Assembly: GCA_031553235.1 (NCBI GenBank)
Contig: JAVBLS010000041.1
Location: forward strand, 7,332 to 71,331
Source of the DNA: Frigididesulfovibrio sp031553235
GTDB taxonomy: Bacteria; Desulfobacterota; Desulfovibrionia; Desulfovibrionales; Desulfovibrionaceae
Length of the DNA stretch: 64,000 nt
Direction: 5' to 3'
The translations under genes and the position numbers were made by a program. Positions 30,578 through 39,746 of this stretch are shown here, one piece after another. Below the pieces are notes generated by a model. The model did no database searches, was not told the DNA's origin, and saw only the letters and a list, made by a program, of their open reading frames with translations. Every line of letters begins with the position of its first letter. Position 1 is the first letter of the stretch.

Positions 30578-31525
30578 TCAATGCCCCTGTCGCAAGGTGT
30601 CGATGTGCTCCAGGAACCAGGCATAGGTCTGCGCCAGCCCTTCGCGTAAAGGGATGGACGGCCGCCAGCCAAGAGCGGTCAGGCGCGAGACGTCCAGCAG
30701 CTTGCGCGGCGTGCCGTCCGGCTTGGCCGGGTCGGTGCGGATTGCACCCGTGTAGCCCACGGCCTCGGCCACCAGGCCGGCCAGTGCGCGAATGCTCAGG
30801 TCTTCCCCACAGCCCACGTTGATGTGGGACTCCTCACTGTAGCGATTCATGAGAAAAACCAGGGCATCGGCCAGATCGTCCACGTGCAGAAACTCCCGCA
30901 GGGCCGCGCCCGTGCCCCAGATGGTCACGGCCGGAGCCCCGGCCTCTTTGGCTTCGTGGAAACGGCGAATCAACGCCGGAAGCACGTGGCTGTGCTCGGG
31001 GTGAAAGTTGTCGCCCGGCCCATAGAGATTGGTCGGCATGGCCGAGACGGCGTCAAAGCCGTATTGCCGGCGGTAGGCCCGGCACATCTGGATGCCGGCG
31101 ATCTTGGCCGTGGCATACCATTCGTTGGTCGGCTCCAGGGGGCCGGTCAGCAGGTAATCCTCGTGGATGGGCTGCGGGCAGAGCTTGGGATAAATGCAGG
31201 ACGAGCCGAGAAAGAGCAGCTTCTTCGCGCCGTTGTGATAAGCGGCATCAATGATGTTGGTCTGGATCTGCAGGTTGTCGCGGATGAAGTCTGCCGGAAA
31301 GATGTCGTTGGCGTGAATGCCCCCGACCTTGGCCGCGGCCAGAAAAATGTACTCCGGCCGCTCATCGGCAAAAAAACGGCGGACGGCGGCCTGATCCCGC
31401 AGGTCCAGTTCGCCGCTGCTTCGGGTGAGGATGTTCGTCGCGCCCCCGGCCCGCAGGCGCCGCACCAGGGCGGAACCCACCAAACCACGGTGCCCGGCCA
31501 CAAAGATGCGTGCTCCCGGCTGCAT
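30578..31525 (-). CDS. fcl: GDP-L-fucose synthase
   Basis: A 315-residue short-chain dehydrogenase/reductase that epimerises and reduces GDP-4-keto-6-deoxymannose to GDP-L-fucose with NADPH. The nucleotide motif GHRGLVGSALVRRL lies near the start, and the catalytic S-Y-K set is in GSSCIYPK and NEWYATAKIAG. Family marks KVGGIHAN and REFLHVDDLADA are present. The ATG at 31525 has AGGAGCG upstream; the upstream open frame is not used. It follows gmd by ten bases, completing the GDP-mannose to GDP-fucose pathway for the adjacent glycan genes. Confidence 0.95.
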   Translation of the reverse strand: MQPGARIFVAGHRGLVGSALVRRLRAGGATNILTRSSGELDLRDQAAVRRFFADERPEYIFLAAAKVGGIHANDIFPADFIRDNLQIQTNIIDAAYHNGAKKLLFLGSSCIYPKLCPQPIHEDYLLTGPLEPTNEWYATAKIAGIQMCRAYRRQYGFDAVSAMPTNLYGPGDNFHPEHSHVLPALIRRFHEAKEAGAPAVTIWGTGAALREFLHVDDLADALVFLMNRYSEESHINVGCGEDLSIRALAGLVAEAVGYTGAIRTDPAKPDGTPRKLLDVSRLTALGWRPSIPLREGLAQTYAWFLEHIDTLRQGH

Positions 31526-31535
31526 CGTTCCGCTC

Positions 31536-32678
31536 CTATTCCTGCTGCGGAGCATAAGTGCTGAAACCGCCGGCCTCACAGTGGGCGTCGCGCCGGGCCA
31601 GTTCCACATCGGCCCGGACCATTTCCGCAACCATCTCCTCAAGGGTGATGCGCGGTTTCCAGCCAAGCTTTTCCGCCGCCTTGGCCGGGTTGCCCAGCAA
31701 GGTTTCCACTTCCGTGGGCCGGAAATAGCGCTCGTTGACTTCGACTATGACGTCGCCGGGTTTGACCGCGCAGGCGCACCCCGCGGTGGCCGCGGCAAAG
31801 CGTGCCGCGTCCACGGCATCCACAAGGCCTTTTTCATCCTTGCCGGCGCCGCGCCAGGCCAGGCGCAGCCCCAACTCGGCCGCGGCCGCGTTGACGAAAT
31901 CGCGCACGGAATATTGCCTGCCCGTGGCAATGACGAAATCTTCGGGCTTCTCCTGCTGCAGCATCAGCCACTGCATTTCCACATAGTCCTTGGCGTGGCC
32001 CCAATCGCGCAGGGCGCTCAGATTGCCGAGCTGCAGCACCCGGTTCAGGCCCAGAACAATGCGGGCCAAGGCCCGGGTAATCTTGCGGGTGACAAAGGTT
32101 TCGCCGCGCAGGGGCGACTCGTGGTTGAAGAGAATACCGTTGCAGGCATACATATCGTAAGCTTCACGATAATTGACCGTTATCCAGTAGGCATACAGCT
32201 TGGCGCAGGCATAAGGCGAACGGGGATAAAACGGGGTCTTTTCCGATTGCGGCACTTCCTGCACCAAACCGTACAGCTCGGAGGTGGAGGCCTGGTAGAA
32301 ACGGCTGACCTTCTCCAGCCCCAAAATGCGGATGGCCTCAAGCAGGCGCAAGGCGCCCAGGCCAACCACGTCGCCGGTGTATTCCGGAGCCTCGAAAGAA
32401 ACCTTCACGTGGCTCTGGGCCGCCAGGTTGTAAACCTCGTCCGGCCGGACCTCCTGCATGATCCGGATCAACCCGCCGGCGTCCGACAGATCGCCATAGT
32501 GCAAAATAAAACGCCGGTTGCTTTCGGATGGGCCCTGGTATAAGTGATCGATACGTCCCGTGTTGAACGATGAGGCCCGCCGCTTGATGCCGTGGACCTC
32601 GTAGCCTTTGCCGAGAAGGAACTCCGCCAGATAGGCGCCGTCCTGGCCGGTGATGCCGGTGATGAGTGCTTTTCTCAT
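31536..32678 (-). CDS. gmd: GDP-mannose 4,6-dehydratase
   Basis: A 380-residue enzyme making GDP-4-keto-6-deoxy-D-mannose. Motifs are GITGQDGAYLAEFLL (NADP binding), STSELYGLVQEVPQ, YPRSPYACAKLYAYW (catalytic Y-x-x-x-K) and NHESPLRGETFVTRK. A product of the pathway can go to GDP-L-fucose by fcl or to other 6-deoxyhexoses. The C-terminal extension after EKLGWKPRITLEEMV is about 30 residues longer than the minimum. The gmd-fcl pair is on the minus strand, divergent from the AT-rich glycan genes. Confidence 0.96.
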   Translation of the reverse strand: MRKALITGITGQDGAYLAEFLLGKGYEVHGIKRRASSFNTGRIDHLYQGPSESNRRFILHYGDLSDAGGLIRIMQEVRPDEVYNLAAQSHVKVSFEAPEYTGDVVGLGALRLLEAIRILGLEKVSRFYQASTSELYGLVQEVPQSEKTPFYPRSPYACAKLYAYWITVNYREAYDMYACNGILFNHESPLRGETFVTRKITRALARIVLGLNRVLQLGNLSALRDWGHAKDYVEMQWLMLQQEKPEDFVIATGRQYSVRDFVNAAAAELGLRLAWRGAGKDEKGLVDAVDAARFAAATAGCACAVKPGDVIVEVNERYFRPTEVETLLGNPAKAAEKLGWKPRITLEEMVAEMVRADVELARRDAHCEAGGFSTYAPQQE

Positions 32679-32700
32679 AAGGTGGAAGCTCCCTAAGACA

Positions 32701-32739
32701 CTGCTTTGAAAGGATTAAGCCTATCCTAATGCAAAGCAG
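32701..32739. other. Hairpin upstream of gmd
   Basis: CTGCTTTG (32701-32708) pairs with CAAAGCAG (32732-32739), with AGGAT/ATCCT continuing inside. It lies in the 215-bp gap between gmd and the divergent island genes; it may sit in the gmd leader. Confidence 0.45.
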
Positions 32740-32893
32740 GAGGCAAGACCGACGTCCCAAGTTTTTGAGATATTGCCATGTAGATACACGGAGCGTCTTT
32801 TCCCCCGGCTCACCCACATCTACAATCGTACGTCAGGTTTTGTCCGCCCCCCAGAAGATGGAAAAAAATCAGCAAAAATTTGAGGAGCCCCTC

Positions 32894-33562
32894 ATGGGTT
32901 TAAAGCATGTTCCTGTACAAATCGAGAATTTCCCCTTCAAATTGGGTAAACAATTCATACAATACGGATATACACATTTCATTGAAACAGGAACATATTT
33001 AGGCGACACTTCCTTGGAAGCCTCTAAACACTTCACGCAAGTTTATACGATAGAGGCTGCTGAATATTTCTTCAAACAAGCAAAAGAAAAATGCAAAGAG
33101 AAGCATAATGTTACCCTTTGCTTAGGCGATAGTCGTGAATGGCTCCCCCAAATTCTCATAGAGAAGCAAAACAAGGTAATATTTTGGCTGGACGCTCACT
33201 ACAGCGGAGGGGAGACATTTAACAGCACGAACCCTCTACTAAAAGAGCTTGAAATTATTAATATAAATACAGTGAACGCAATCATACTCATAGATGATGC
33301 AAGATTTTTCCACGGAATGTACGCCGGGGAACGCTATTGCGAGTATGGCCCCCTCTTTGAGGCTCTGCTTTGTGATGATCGTTATGTATCTTGTATTGAC
33401 GACTTTTTTATCGCCGTACCACGTGAATTCAAATCGATTGTAGACAGCTATTCCAATGAAATATCCATCAACTCCTGGACGACGTTCGAGAGGCAAAAGG
33501 AGGTCAATAAAAGAATGTCTTTAAATGAAAAGATTCGTAAATTGCTCTGCCTTTCGAAATGA
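32894..33562 (+). CDS. Methyltransferase-like protein of glycan island
   Basis: A 222-residue protein with a Rossmann-type methyltransferase fold: motif I as FIETGTYLGDTSLEASK (about 30-46), the motif II acid in VYTIEAAEYF, and FWLDAHYSGG, ILIDDARFFHG resembling TylF/cephalosporin-hydroxylase-like families. Probably modifies a sugar, but the substrate is unknown. The ATG at 32894 was chosen for the GAGGAG six bases upstream. It is the first gene of a low-GC stretch with codon use unlike the flanks (many AAA, ATA, TTA), a sign of transfer. Confidence 0.65.
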   Translation: MGLKHVPVQIENFPFKLGKQFIQYGYTHFIETGTYLGDTSLEASKHFTQVYTIEAAEYFFKQAKEKCKEKHNVTLCLGDSREWLPQILIEKQNKVIFWLDAHYSGGETFNSTNPLLKELEIININTVNAIILIDDARFFHGMYAGERYCEYGPLFEALLCDDRYVSCIDDFFIAVPREFKSIVDSYSNEISINSWTTFERQKEVNKRMSLNEKIRKLLCLSK

Positions 33563-33631
33563 AAACGATCCATCCTTAAAAGTATTCCACAACATGCACT
33601 ATTTATTGTCAATCGTCGCTAAAGAAGCAGC

Positions 33632-34384
33632 ATGAAATTTCTTCTTCAAATAAAGCGTGTGCGCAAACTTCTCCATGAGGATCGAAAGAAGCAGGCACAA
33701 ACGGCCTCTTTTAAGAGCAGCTTTCAGCTTCGAGAGAACGCACTACGCGACGGACGTTTTTCCTGCACATGGGAGGACCGGCTGCCCTGCCTTAGTGACG
33801 CCACTCAAACAACATCTTTCGATGCACACTATGTATACCACACAGCGTGGGCGGCACGTATGTTGGCGAAAAATCGACCGACTCACCATGTCGATATAGG
33901 CTCATGTCTCCGCTTCGCGACGCTGGTATCCGCCTTTATACCATTCGAGTTTTATGACTACCGCCCCGCAACGGTAACGCTATCCGACCTCAAATCCCAC
34001 CACGCGGATCTGCTTCAATTGCCGTTTGGCGACAACTCGTTACCCTCCCTTTCCTGTATGCATGTTGTCGAGCACATTGGCCTGGAGCGCTACGGTGATC
34101 CTTTCGATCCCAAAGGAGACCTCAAGGCCATGGGGGAACTATCCCGGGTTCTCGCCCGGGGAGGATGCCTCCTCTTTGTTGTCCCAATAGGAGGTGAAGC
34201 GCGCATCCAATATAACGCTCATAGGATTTACACATATCAAATGATTACAAATTATTTTGATAAGCTCACACTATGTAGTTTTTCTTTAATTACAGATTGC
34301 GGTTGCTATATAGAAAATGCAACAGATGAAGATACCATGAGGCAAAAATATGGCTGTGGCTGCTTTGTGTTTATCAAGAAATGA
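33632..34384 (+). CDS. DUF268-type methyltransferase-like protein
   Basis: A 250-residue protein. The patterns VDIGSCLRFATLVSAF, DLLQLPFGDNSLPSLSCMHVVEHIGLERYGD and SRVLARGGCLLFVVPIG are those of DUF268/SAM-dependent methyltransferases seen in O-antigen loci. A basic N-terminus precedes the domain. The target is probably a sugar or glycan end. The following 175 bp before fdtA contain no gene. Confidence 0.75.
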   Translation: MKFLLQIKRVRKLLHEDRKKQAQTASFKSSFQLRENALRDGRFSCTWEDRLPCLSDATQTTSFDAHYVYHTAWAARMLAKNRPTHHVDIGSCLRFATLVSAFIPFEFYDYRPATVTLSDLKSHHADLLQLPFGDNSLPSLSCMHVVEHIGLERYGDPFDPKGDLKAMGELSRVLARGGCLLFVVPIGGEARIQYNAHRIYTYQMITNYFDKLTLCSFSLITDCGCYIENATDEDTMRQKYGCGCFVFIKK

Positions 34385-34559
34385 ACATAAAATTTTCTCC
34401 TGCATACATAGAGATATCAAACATAGACAACAATATATCTACAAGACACCATGCCTCCCCGACGCACATCCAAGATCACTCTTAAAAATCGACGCAGCCT
34501 CCGAAAAACTTTTGCTACACGGGAGACAGGAGTCTCCGGCGAGGACGAGGTCGTAGGCT

Positions 34560-34961
34560 ATGGTTGAATATCAAATATTGGATTTTACCGTCAGAGGTGA
34601 CAGCAGAGGTTCTCTGGTCGCCATTGAGGCGAAGCAAGATATCCCCTTTACCATCGAGCGCGTTTACTACGTTTTTAACACCGCCAGAGCGGCAGTGCGG
34701 GGGAAACACGCGCATCGCAATCTGCAGCAAGTCATCATCTGTACCAGCGGCTCATGCGACTTCATTCTTGACAACGGTAAAGAACGCGAAATCGTGCGGC
34801 TGGACACGCCAAATCGTGGGTTATATATTAAAGAAAACATCTGGCGAGAGTTTACTAATTTTTCACCCGACTGCGTGGTCATGGTGCTGGCCTCCGAGCC
34901 TTACAAGCCCCTGGACTATATCAAGTCATACGAGGACTTTCTTAAGGAAGTATCAAAATGA
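34560..34961 (+). CDS. dTDP-4-oxo-6-deoxyglucose 3,4-ketoisomerase (FdtA/QdtA-like)
   Basis: A 133-residue cupin of the WxcM-like family that moves the keto group from C4 to C3 of dTDP-4-oxo-6-deoxyglucose. Key motifs are RGSLVAIEA, RVYYVFNT, RGKHAHRNLQQVIICTSGSC and the end DYIKSYEDFL, all typical. With the acetyltransferase (next gene) and the DegT aminotransferase at 38290 it makes a dTDP-3-acetamido-3,6-dideoxyhexose, either Fuc3NAc or Qui3NAc. The choice depends on stereochemistry not readable here. The stop overlaps the next start (ATGA). rmlA and rmlB are not in the window. Confidence 0.88.
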   Translation: MVEYQILDFTVRGDSRGSLVAIEAKQDIPFTIERVYYVFNTARAAVRGKHAHRNLQQVIICTSGSCDFILDNGKEREIVRLDTPNRGLYIKENIWREFTNFSPDCVVMVLASEPYKPLDYIKSYEDFLKEVSK

Positions 34962-35413
34962 CTTTCATTCATTCCCTTGCAGAGGTTCAAAGTGAATCTA
35001 TTGGTGCCGGAACGAAGATCTGGCAGTTTTGTGTCGTGCTACGGCGCGCTGTCATAGGGAAAAACTGTAATATATGCTCACATATATTTATTGAAAATGA
35101 TGTTACCATAGGGAATAACGTCACCATCAAATGCGGTGTACAACTTTGGGACGGAATCACCATAGAAGACAACGTTTTTATTGGGCCAAACGTAACTTTC
35201 TCCAACGATAAATATCCTCGCTCAAAACAATATCCTGAATCATTTTTGCGAACCACAGTCAAAAAAAATGCGGGTATAGGCGCAAACGCCACAATCCTAC
35301 CTGGCATTACCATTGGAGAAGGAGCCATGATCGGAGCCGGTGCTGTTGTGACAAAAGATGTCCCCGCAGGGGCAGTTGTAGTTGGTAATCCTGCAAGGAT
35401 ACAGGAAAAATAA
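34958..35413 (+). CDS. Left-handed beta-helix sugar N-acetyltransferase (FdtC/QdtC-like)
   Basis: A 151-residue hexapeptide-repeat transferase with a beta-helix from about residue 15. Repeats include IGAGTKIWQF, IGKNCNICSH, IGNNVTIKCG, IGPNVTFSND and IGANATILPG, followed by VVVGNPARI. The YPRSKQYPE loop is typical of sugar 3-N-acetyltransferases. It should acetylate the 3-amino group placed by the aminotransferase at 38290. It overlaps the ketoisomerase by four bases. Confidence 0.85.
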   Translation: MTFIHSLAEVQSESIGAGTKIWQFCVVLRRAVIGKNCNICSHIFIENDVTIGNNVTIKCGVQLWDGITIEDNVFIGPNVTFSNDKYPRSKQYPESFLRTTVKKNAGIGANATILPGITIGEGAMIGAGAVVTKDVPAGAVVVGNPARIQEK

Positions 35414-37135
35414 ATGACAAACAATTTTTCTGTAATTGTATTCACAAAAGATCGCCCTTTGCAATTGCATGCCTACCTGGAAAGCTTGTTCAGGTATTCT
35501 CCGACAAAGCAAAGTGATGTCACCATAATATATAAAAAAAATGAATTAATCGATTACCACAACGTTATAAATCATTTTAGGAGCGTCAAATTCATTGAAG
35601 AAGATATTTTTCACGCTGACCTCATTTATACCATAGAAAATTCCCGAGACTATATTATTTTTGGATGTGATGATGTTGTGTTCACAAAAAAATTTGACCT
35701 TAATGATGCGACAACATACCTAGCCAGCAACAGCAATATATTCGGTTTCAGCTTAAGGCTTGGTACAAATATCTTGCCCATGCCGAAAAAGGTAAATATA
35801 AAATCGGAAGTCATTGAATGGGAATGGATAAATACACAAGCACAACATTATAATTATCCATGGGAGTTAACTGCTACATTATATAGAAAAATAGATATAA
35901 AAAATATTATCAAATCCCACGAAAACCCATTCACCAGCCCGAATTTCTTGGAAGGAGATATCGCCTCAAATCCTTCAAAGTACATCAATCGCACTGGGCT
36001 AATGTGCTACAATAGCGAAAGTCACGCTCTTATTATAACTGTTAATGTGGTACAAAATACACATAGCAATCCAGTAGATGAATCTTTACCAACCGACATA
36101 CTCACACTCAATTCACTTTACAACAGCGACGGCAACACCCTCGATATCGAAAAAATTGTAAAGCTAAAAAATAATACTATTCACGTAGACTCCCGCCATT
36201 TTATCCTACGAAAGAAAAATGCCAGCTTTGTTTTCCCTAAAAAATCCAAGGTGAACAAGCTTGCAATGTTCTATAAAAACTTGCGATACCTAACAAAGTT
36301 CAGCATAAAAAAAATTGCGAATGATCCTCGAAGACTTTCCGAAGAGGAAATTAATCTTTTAAAATTCAGGATATTAAGGAAAATTTTCACCTATAATCCA
36401 CCACATATTCTAGACTACGACTGCGCGATAAAGCGCTTATCGCAAACAGAAATTTCGCTGTGCCGCTTCGGAGATGGCGAAATGGAACTGATCGGGGGCC
36501 ACTCCATCCGGTTCCAAGTAGCATCCGAGGCATTATCCAAACGACTGAAAGAAGTATTGTGCTCGAACATTCCGTCGGTGCAGATTGGTATTGGGAAAAT
36601 CTATTACGATTTTTCGCTGAAAAATTTATTTCCCTTTGTCGAGCAATTTATCGACAACTACCTATCTAAGAATGAAGATTTATTTCACAGTTTTATCATT
36701 CCAGAAAAAGAATACTTCCCAACGGAAATTACACAACTTTACCATATATATGAAAAATACGATTTTGATGGCTATTTCAAAAAAATACAGACAATATGGA
36801 AAAATAAAGACACTACAATTATCTGTGGTGAAACAGTATTCAAAAAAATCGATAACAATATATTTAATTGCGCCCGAAGTGTTGAATACCAATACGCACC
36901 ATCGCTAAACGCATTTGAAGCCTACGATACAATTCTTTCTGAAGCGCTGGCAATCAACAAGGACAGACTTATCATCATCATCCTGGGACCGACGGCAACG
37001 GTGCTGGCTTACGACTTGGCGAAGCATGGTTACCGTGCATTGGACTTCGGCCATATTGCCAAAGATTACGATGCATATCAAAAGAAAACCGCTCGTACAC
37101 CTCAGCGCATAGCGCAGTTTTTTGCTCCAGACTAG
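35414..37135 (+). CDS. Two-domain glycosyltransferase: GT-A-like plus GT-D (DUF1792)
   Basis: A 573-residue cytoplasmic protein. The N-terminal half (about 1-260) begins FSVIVFTKDRPLQLHAYLESL with YIIFGCDDVVF as a possible metal-binding site, as in GT-A enzymes. The C-terminal half (about 330-570) begins at ILDYDCAIKRLS and has LCRFGDGEMELIGG (about 348-361), the DGE signature of the GT-D fold (DUF1792), ending ILGPTATVLAYDLAKHGYRALDFGH. Two transferases are therefore probably fused. Strongly AT-rich with foreign codon use. Starts directly after the acetyltransferase stop, without overlap. Donor and acceptor are unknown. Confidence 0.75.
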   Translation: MTNNFSVIVFTKDRPLQLHAYLESLFRYSPTKQSDVTIIYKKNELIDYHNVINHFRSVKFIEEDIFHADLIYTIENSRDYIIFGCDDVVFTKKFDLNDATTYLASNSNIFGFSLRLGTNILPMPKKVNIKSEVIEWEWINTQAQHYNYPWELTATLYRKIDIKNIIKSHENPFTSPNFLEGDIASNPSKYINRTGLMCYNSESHALIITVNVVQNTHSNPVDESLPTDILTLNSLYNSDGNTLDIEKIVKLKNNTIHVDSRHFILRKKNASFVFPKKSKVNKLAMFYKNLRYLTKFSIKKIANDPRRLSEEEINLLKFRILRKIFTYNPPHILDYDCAIKRLSQTEISLCRFGDGEMELIGGHSIRFQVASEALSKRLKEVLCSNIPSVQIGIGKIYYDFSLKNLFPFVEQFIDNYLSKNEDLFHSFIIPEKEYFPTEITQLYHIYEKYDFDGYFKKIQTIWKNKDTTIICGETVFKKIDNNIFNCARSVEYQYAPSLNAFEAYDTILSEALAINKDRLIIIILGPTATVLAYDLAKHGYRALDFGHIAKDYDAYQKKTARTPQRIAQFFAPD

Positions 37136-37195
37136 CGGGTCGGCTGCGTTCGCTCGTGGTAGAAAACCGACTAAAACTATCAGAGAAATTCAACA

Positions 37196-38293
37196 ATGGC
37201 TGTTCCAAAGATTTCTTTTATCTGCTCAAGCTATAATCATGAAAAATATGTGGGCTATTTTCTTGAAAGCTTGCTGTCTCAAACTGTTTCTGACTGGGAA
37301 CTGGTCATTATAGATGACAATTCCACAGATAAAACTGCTGCTGCAATAAAGCGAATCGATGATGTAAGAATTCGCTTCTTCCAGCACTCATACAACAAAG
37401 GGTTAACGTTCGGGGTATCTGAAGGCTGCGGTTTGGCCTCCGCCGCCATCGTTGCCTGGATGGCTTCAGATGACGCTCTGCTGCCCGACTATGTGGAAAG
37501 AGTACTGCGTGAATTTGATGACCCCCAAATATCCGCTGTCTACACTCCGCTGCAATGCATGGATGAAGAAAGCAGATTGGTCGAAAAAATGATTTGGCTG
37601 AATCCGAAAACACCCGCAGAAACTTTCTTCAGCGAGGCATTTTTACACGGAAATCCACTGACGTCTCCCGGCATGGCGTTTCGCAAGTCGGCTCTTTCAC
37701 CGTATCTCCCTCTGGACATTGGTATGATTCAGTATGCGGACTGGCAGATGCATTTTTTTCTGCTTTTTGAACATACCATAAAAATCCTGGAATACCCGGT
37801 TGTTCTTTACCGTATTTCCGCAGGCAGTCTCTCTGCCAGAAGCCCGGATGCCATCATGCGTGAGGATCTGGAAACTCAGAAACTGATGAATACAGTTGTC
37901 GACTTGATTGGACAAGATATAGATGCCTTCCAAAAGTATTTTGGCAACCACCCGTTGGTTGTCGATCAAGATATAAGACCGGAAACTGTTCCATATTGGT
38001 TGGGACGCCTTGCCCTGACGTCTTCCATTTTTGCAAAGCAAAAATGGGGAGTGCAAACAATTATGAACTTTATTTCGACATCTGAAAATATGGAACTCCT
38101 CAATAATCTTTACGATTTTACATATGGTCATTACATGCATCTGTGTAATATCACTATTACTGACATCATGAATCCCATTTGGAAAAAAGAAGCTAAACTT
38201 AAAAAATATAGACGACGCAGCAAAATACTGATGTTTCTTGCCGTAACACTTGGGGGATCTCTTGCCGTATCTCTTTTATTGAGGGTTTTATGA
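37196..38293 (+). CDS. Family 2 glycosyltransferase
   Basis: A 365-residue GT2 enzyme. The start ISFICSSYNHEKYVGYFLESLLSQTVSDWELVIIDDNSTDKT is typical (read in parts), with the DxD-like site WMASDDALLPDYV at about residue 88. The acceptor region extends to about 250. A C-terminal hydrophobic stretch (about 345-363) may attach to the membrane. It overlaps the aminotransferase gene by four bases (ATGA). Confidence 0.85.
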   Translation: MAVPKISFICSSYNHEKYVGYFLESLLSQTVSDWELVIIDDNSTDKTAAAIKRIDDVRIRFFQHSYNKGLTFGVSEGCGLASAAIVAWMASDDALLPDYVERVLREFDDPQISAVYTPLQCMDEESRLVEKMIWLNPKTPAETFFSEAFLHGNPLTSPGMAFRKSALSPYLPLDIGMIQYADWQMHFFLLFEHTIKILEYPVVLYRISAGSLSARSPDAIMREDLETQKLMNTVVDLIGQDIDAFQKYFGNHPLVVDQDIRPETVPYWLGRLALTSSIFAKQKWGVQTIMNFISTSENMELLNNLYDFTYGHYMHLCNITITDIMNPIWKKEAKLKKYRRRSKILMFLAVTLGGSLAVSLLLRVL

Positions 38294-39393
38294 TCAAATT
38301 TCTAGATTTACGCAAAATAAATGAGCAATATCGTACTGCGATTGATGCCCGCATCAAAGAAGTTCTCGATTCAGGTTGGTATTTGCAAGGCAACCAGAAC
38401 GAGCGCTTTACAGAAAACTTCGCAACGTTCTGCGGTGTGAGATATTGCGTCGGTGTAGCGAATGGGCTGGATGCCCTCAGTATAATCATCAAGGCCTATG
38501 GCTTTGGCCTTGGTGATGAGATCATCGCCCCGGCAAATACGTATATTGCCAGCATTCTGGCGATATCTGCCAACGGCTGTACGCCTGTGCTGGTTGAGCC
38601 GGATATTGCAACATACAATATTGACCCTGATTTGATTGAAGCAAATATAACCTCAAAAACCAAAGCAATAATGGCTGTCCATTTATACGGCCAAGCAGCT
38701 CAAATGAATGCCATCCAGTCTTTGGCCCTAAAGTATAATCTGAAAGTTATTGAAGATGCGGCTCAGGCCCACGGGGCCGCGTATCGGGGAAAAAGAGTCG
38801 GCAATCTGGGTGATGCTGCGGGATTTTCTTTTTATCCAGGAAAAAACCTTGGTGCGCTTGGGGATGCTGGCGCGATAACCACCAACGATAAAAAGCTTTT
38901 CCACAAAATAGCCGCTCTTCGGAATTATGGCTCCCATAAAAAATATGAAAATTTGTTTAAGGGAGTCAATTCTCGCCTAGATGAGTTGCAGGCTGCAGTT
39001 TTAGACGTCAAACTCATGCATTTAACGCGGGAAAATGAACATCGGCGCAGTATTGCCGACTACTATAGAACCCACATTAATAATAAACAAATAACCTTAC
39101 CGCAGACATACGATGATGCGGCACATGTATGGCATGTGTTTGCCGTCCGCACAAAACATCGGAATGACCTTCAAAAATATCTGACGGACAACGGTATACA
39201 AACAATTATACATTACCCCACTCCACCGCATCAGCAGCCTGCCTACGTGGAATGGAACCACCTTACCTATCCGATAACCGAGCAAATCCATCGAGAAATA
39301 ATCAGTTTGCCGATCAGCCCTGTGCTGACCTTTGAAGAAGCCGCTCAGATAGCGGATGTCGTCAACAGGTGGCACTGCCCCTCAAACCGGTAA
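38290..39393 (+). CDS. DegT/DnrJ/EryC1 sugar aminotransferase (FdtB/QdtB-like)
   Basis: A 367-residue PLP-dependent aminotransferase. Marks are NGLDALSIIIKAYGFGLGDE, VHLYGQAAQMNAI, VIEDAAQAHGA, and the PLP lysine in FSFYPGKNLGALGDAG (about 186). It should aminate C3 of the keto sugar made by the FdtA-like protein at 34560. The three pathway genes are split by two glycosyltransferase genes. Confidence 0.9.
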   Translation: MIKFLDLRKINEQYRTAIDARIKEVLDSGWYLQGNQNERFTENFATFCGVRYCVGVANGLDALSIIIKAYGFGLGDEIIAPANTYIASILAISANGCTPVLVEPDIATYNIDPDLIEANITSKTKAIMAVHLYGQAAQMNAIQSLALKYNLKVIEDAAQAHGAAYRGKRVGNLGDAAGFSFYPGKNLGALGDAGAITTNDKKLFHKIAALRNYGSHKKYENLFKGVNSRLDELQAAVLDVKLMHLTRENEHRRSIADYYRTHINNKQITLPQTYDDAAHVWHVFAVRTKHRNDLQKYLTDNGIQTIIHYPTPPHQQPAYVEWNHLTYPITEQIHREIISLPISPVLTFEEAAQIADVVNRWHCPSNR

Positions 39394-39746
39394 CCCGTGC
39401 AATTGTGGAATATTTATTCGATTCGACATTTGGAGTCAGCATGGCATCCCCTCGCGTATCCGTCATCATTCAATGCGAAAGACGGCAATGCCGTAACTAC
39501 ACCTCGCCTGCCACCTTGTGCCCGATGCGACTGAAGCGGTTCTTGCTTTCATGAATCTTGTGCGAGGTGGGCTACAAGGTCAGCCATGCTCTGTGATGCT
39601 GCACCCCATGAAACTGATGTTCCATTATTGGTGACAACGAAAACCGCTGATCAAAAAGCAGCGACGGAAAGTAGCCTGGACGGCATTATAAAGCTTCAAG
39701 CTGCATTTCCTTTTTCTTTTCATCGAAATTACTTTTTGAGATCCTG
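39394..39746. other. 353-bp gap with possible gene remnant
   Basis: No complete gene. At about 39441 the reading MASPRVSVIIQCE looks like the beginning of a GT2 transferase (usually ...PRVSVIIPVYN) but the frame soon loses similarity and stops at 39554. An 8-bp inverted pair, CACCTCGC and GCGAGGTG, lies within the gap (about 39500-39570). Confidence 0.4.
39441..39554 (+). pseudogene. Possible GT2 N-terminal remnant
   Basis: MASPRVSVIIQCE resembles the first strand of GT2 transferases and nothing after it does. The following frames are broken by stops and contain no clear domain. It may be the leftover of a replaced gene. Thirteen residues are weak evidence. Confidence 0.3.
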
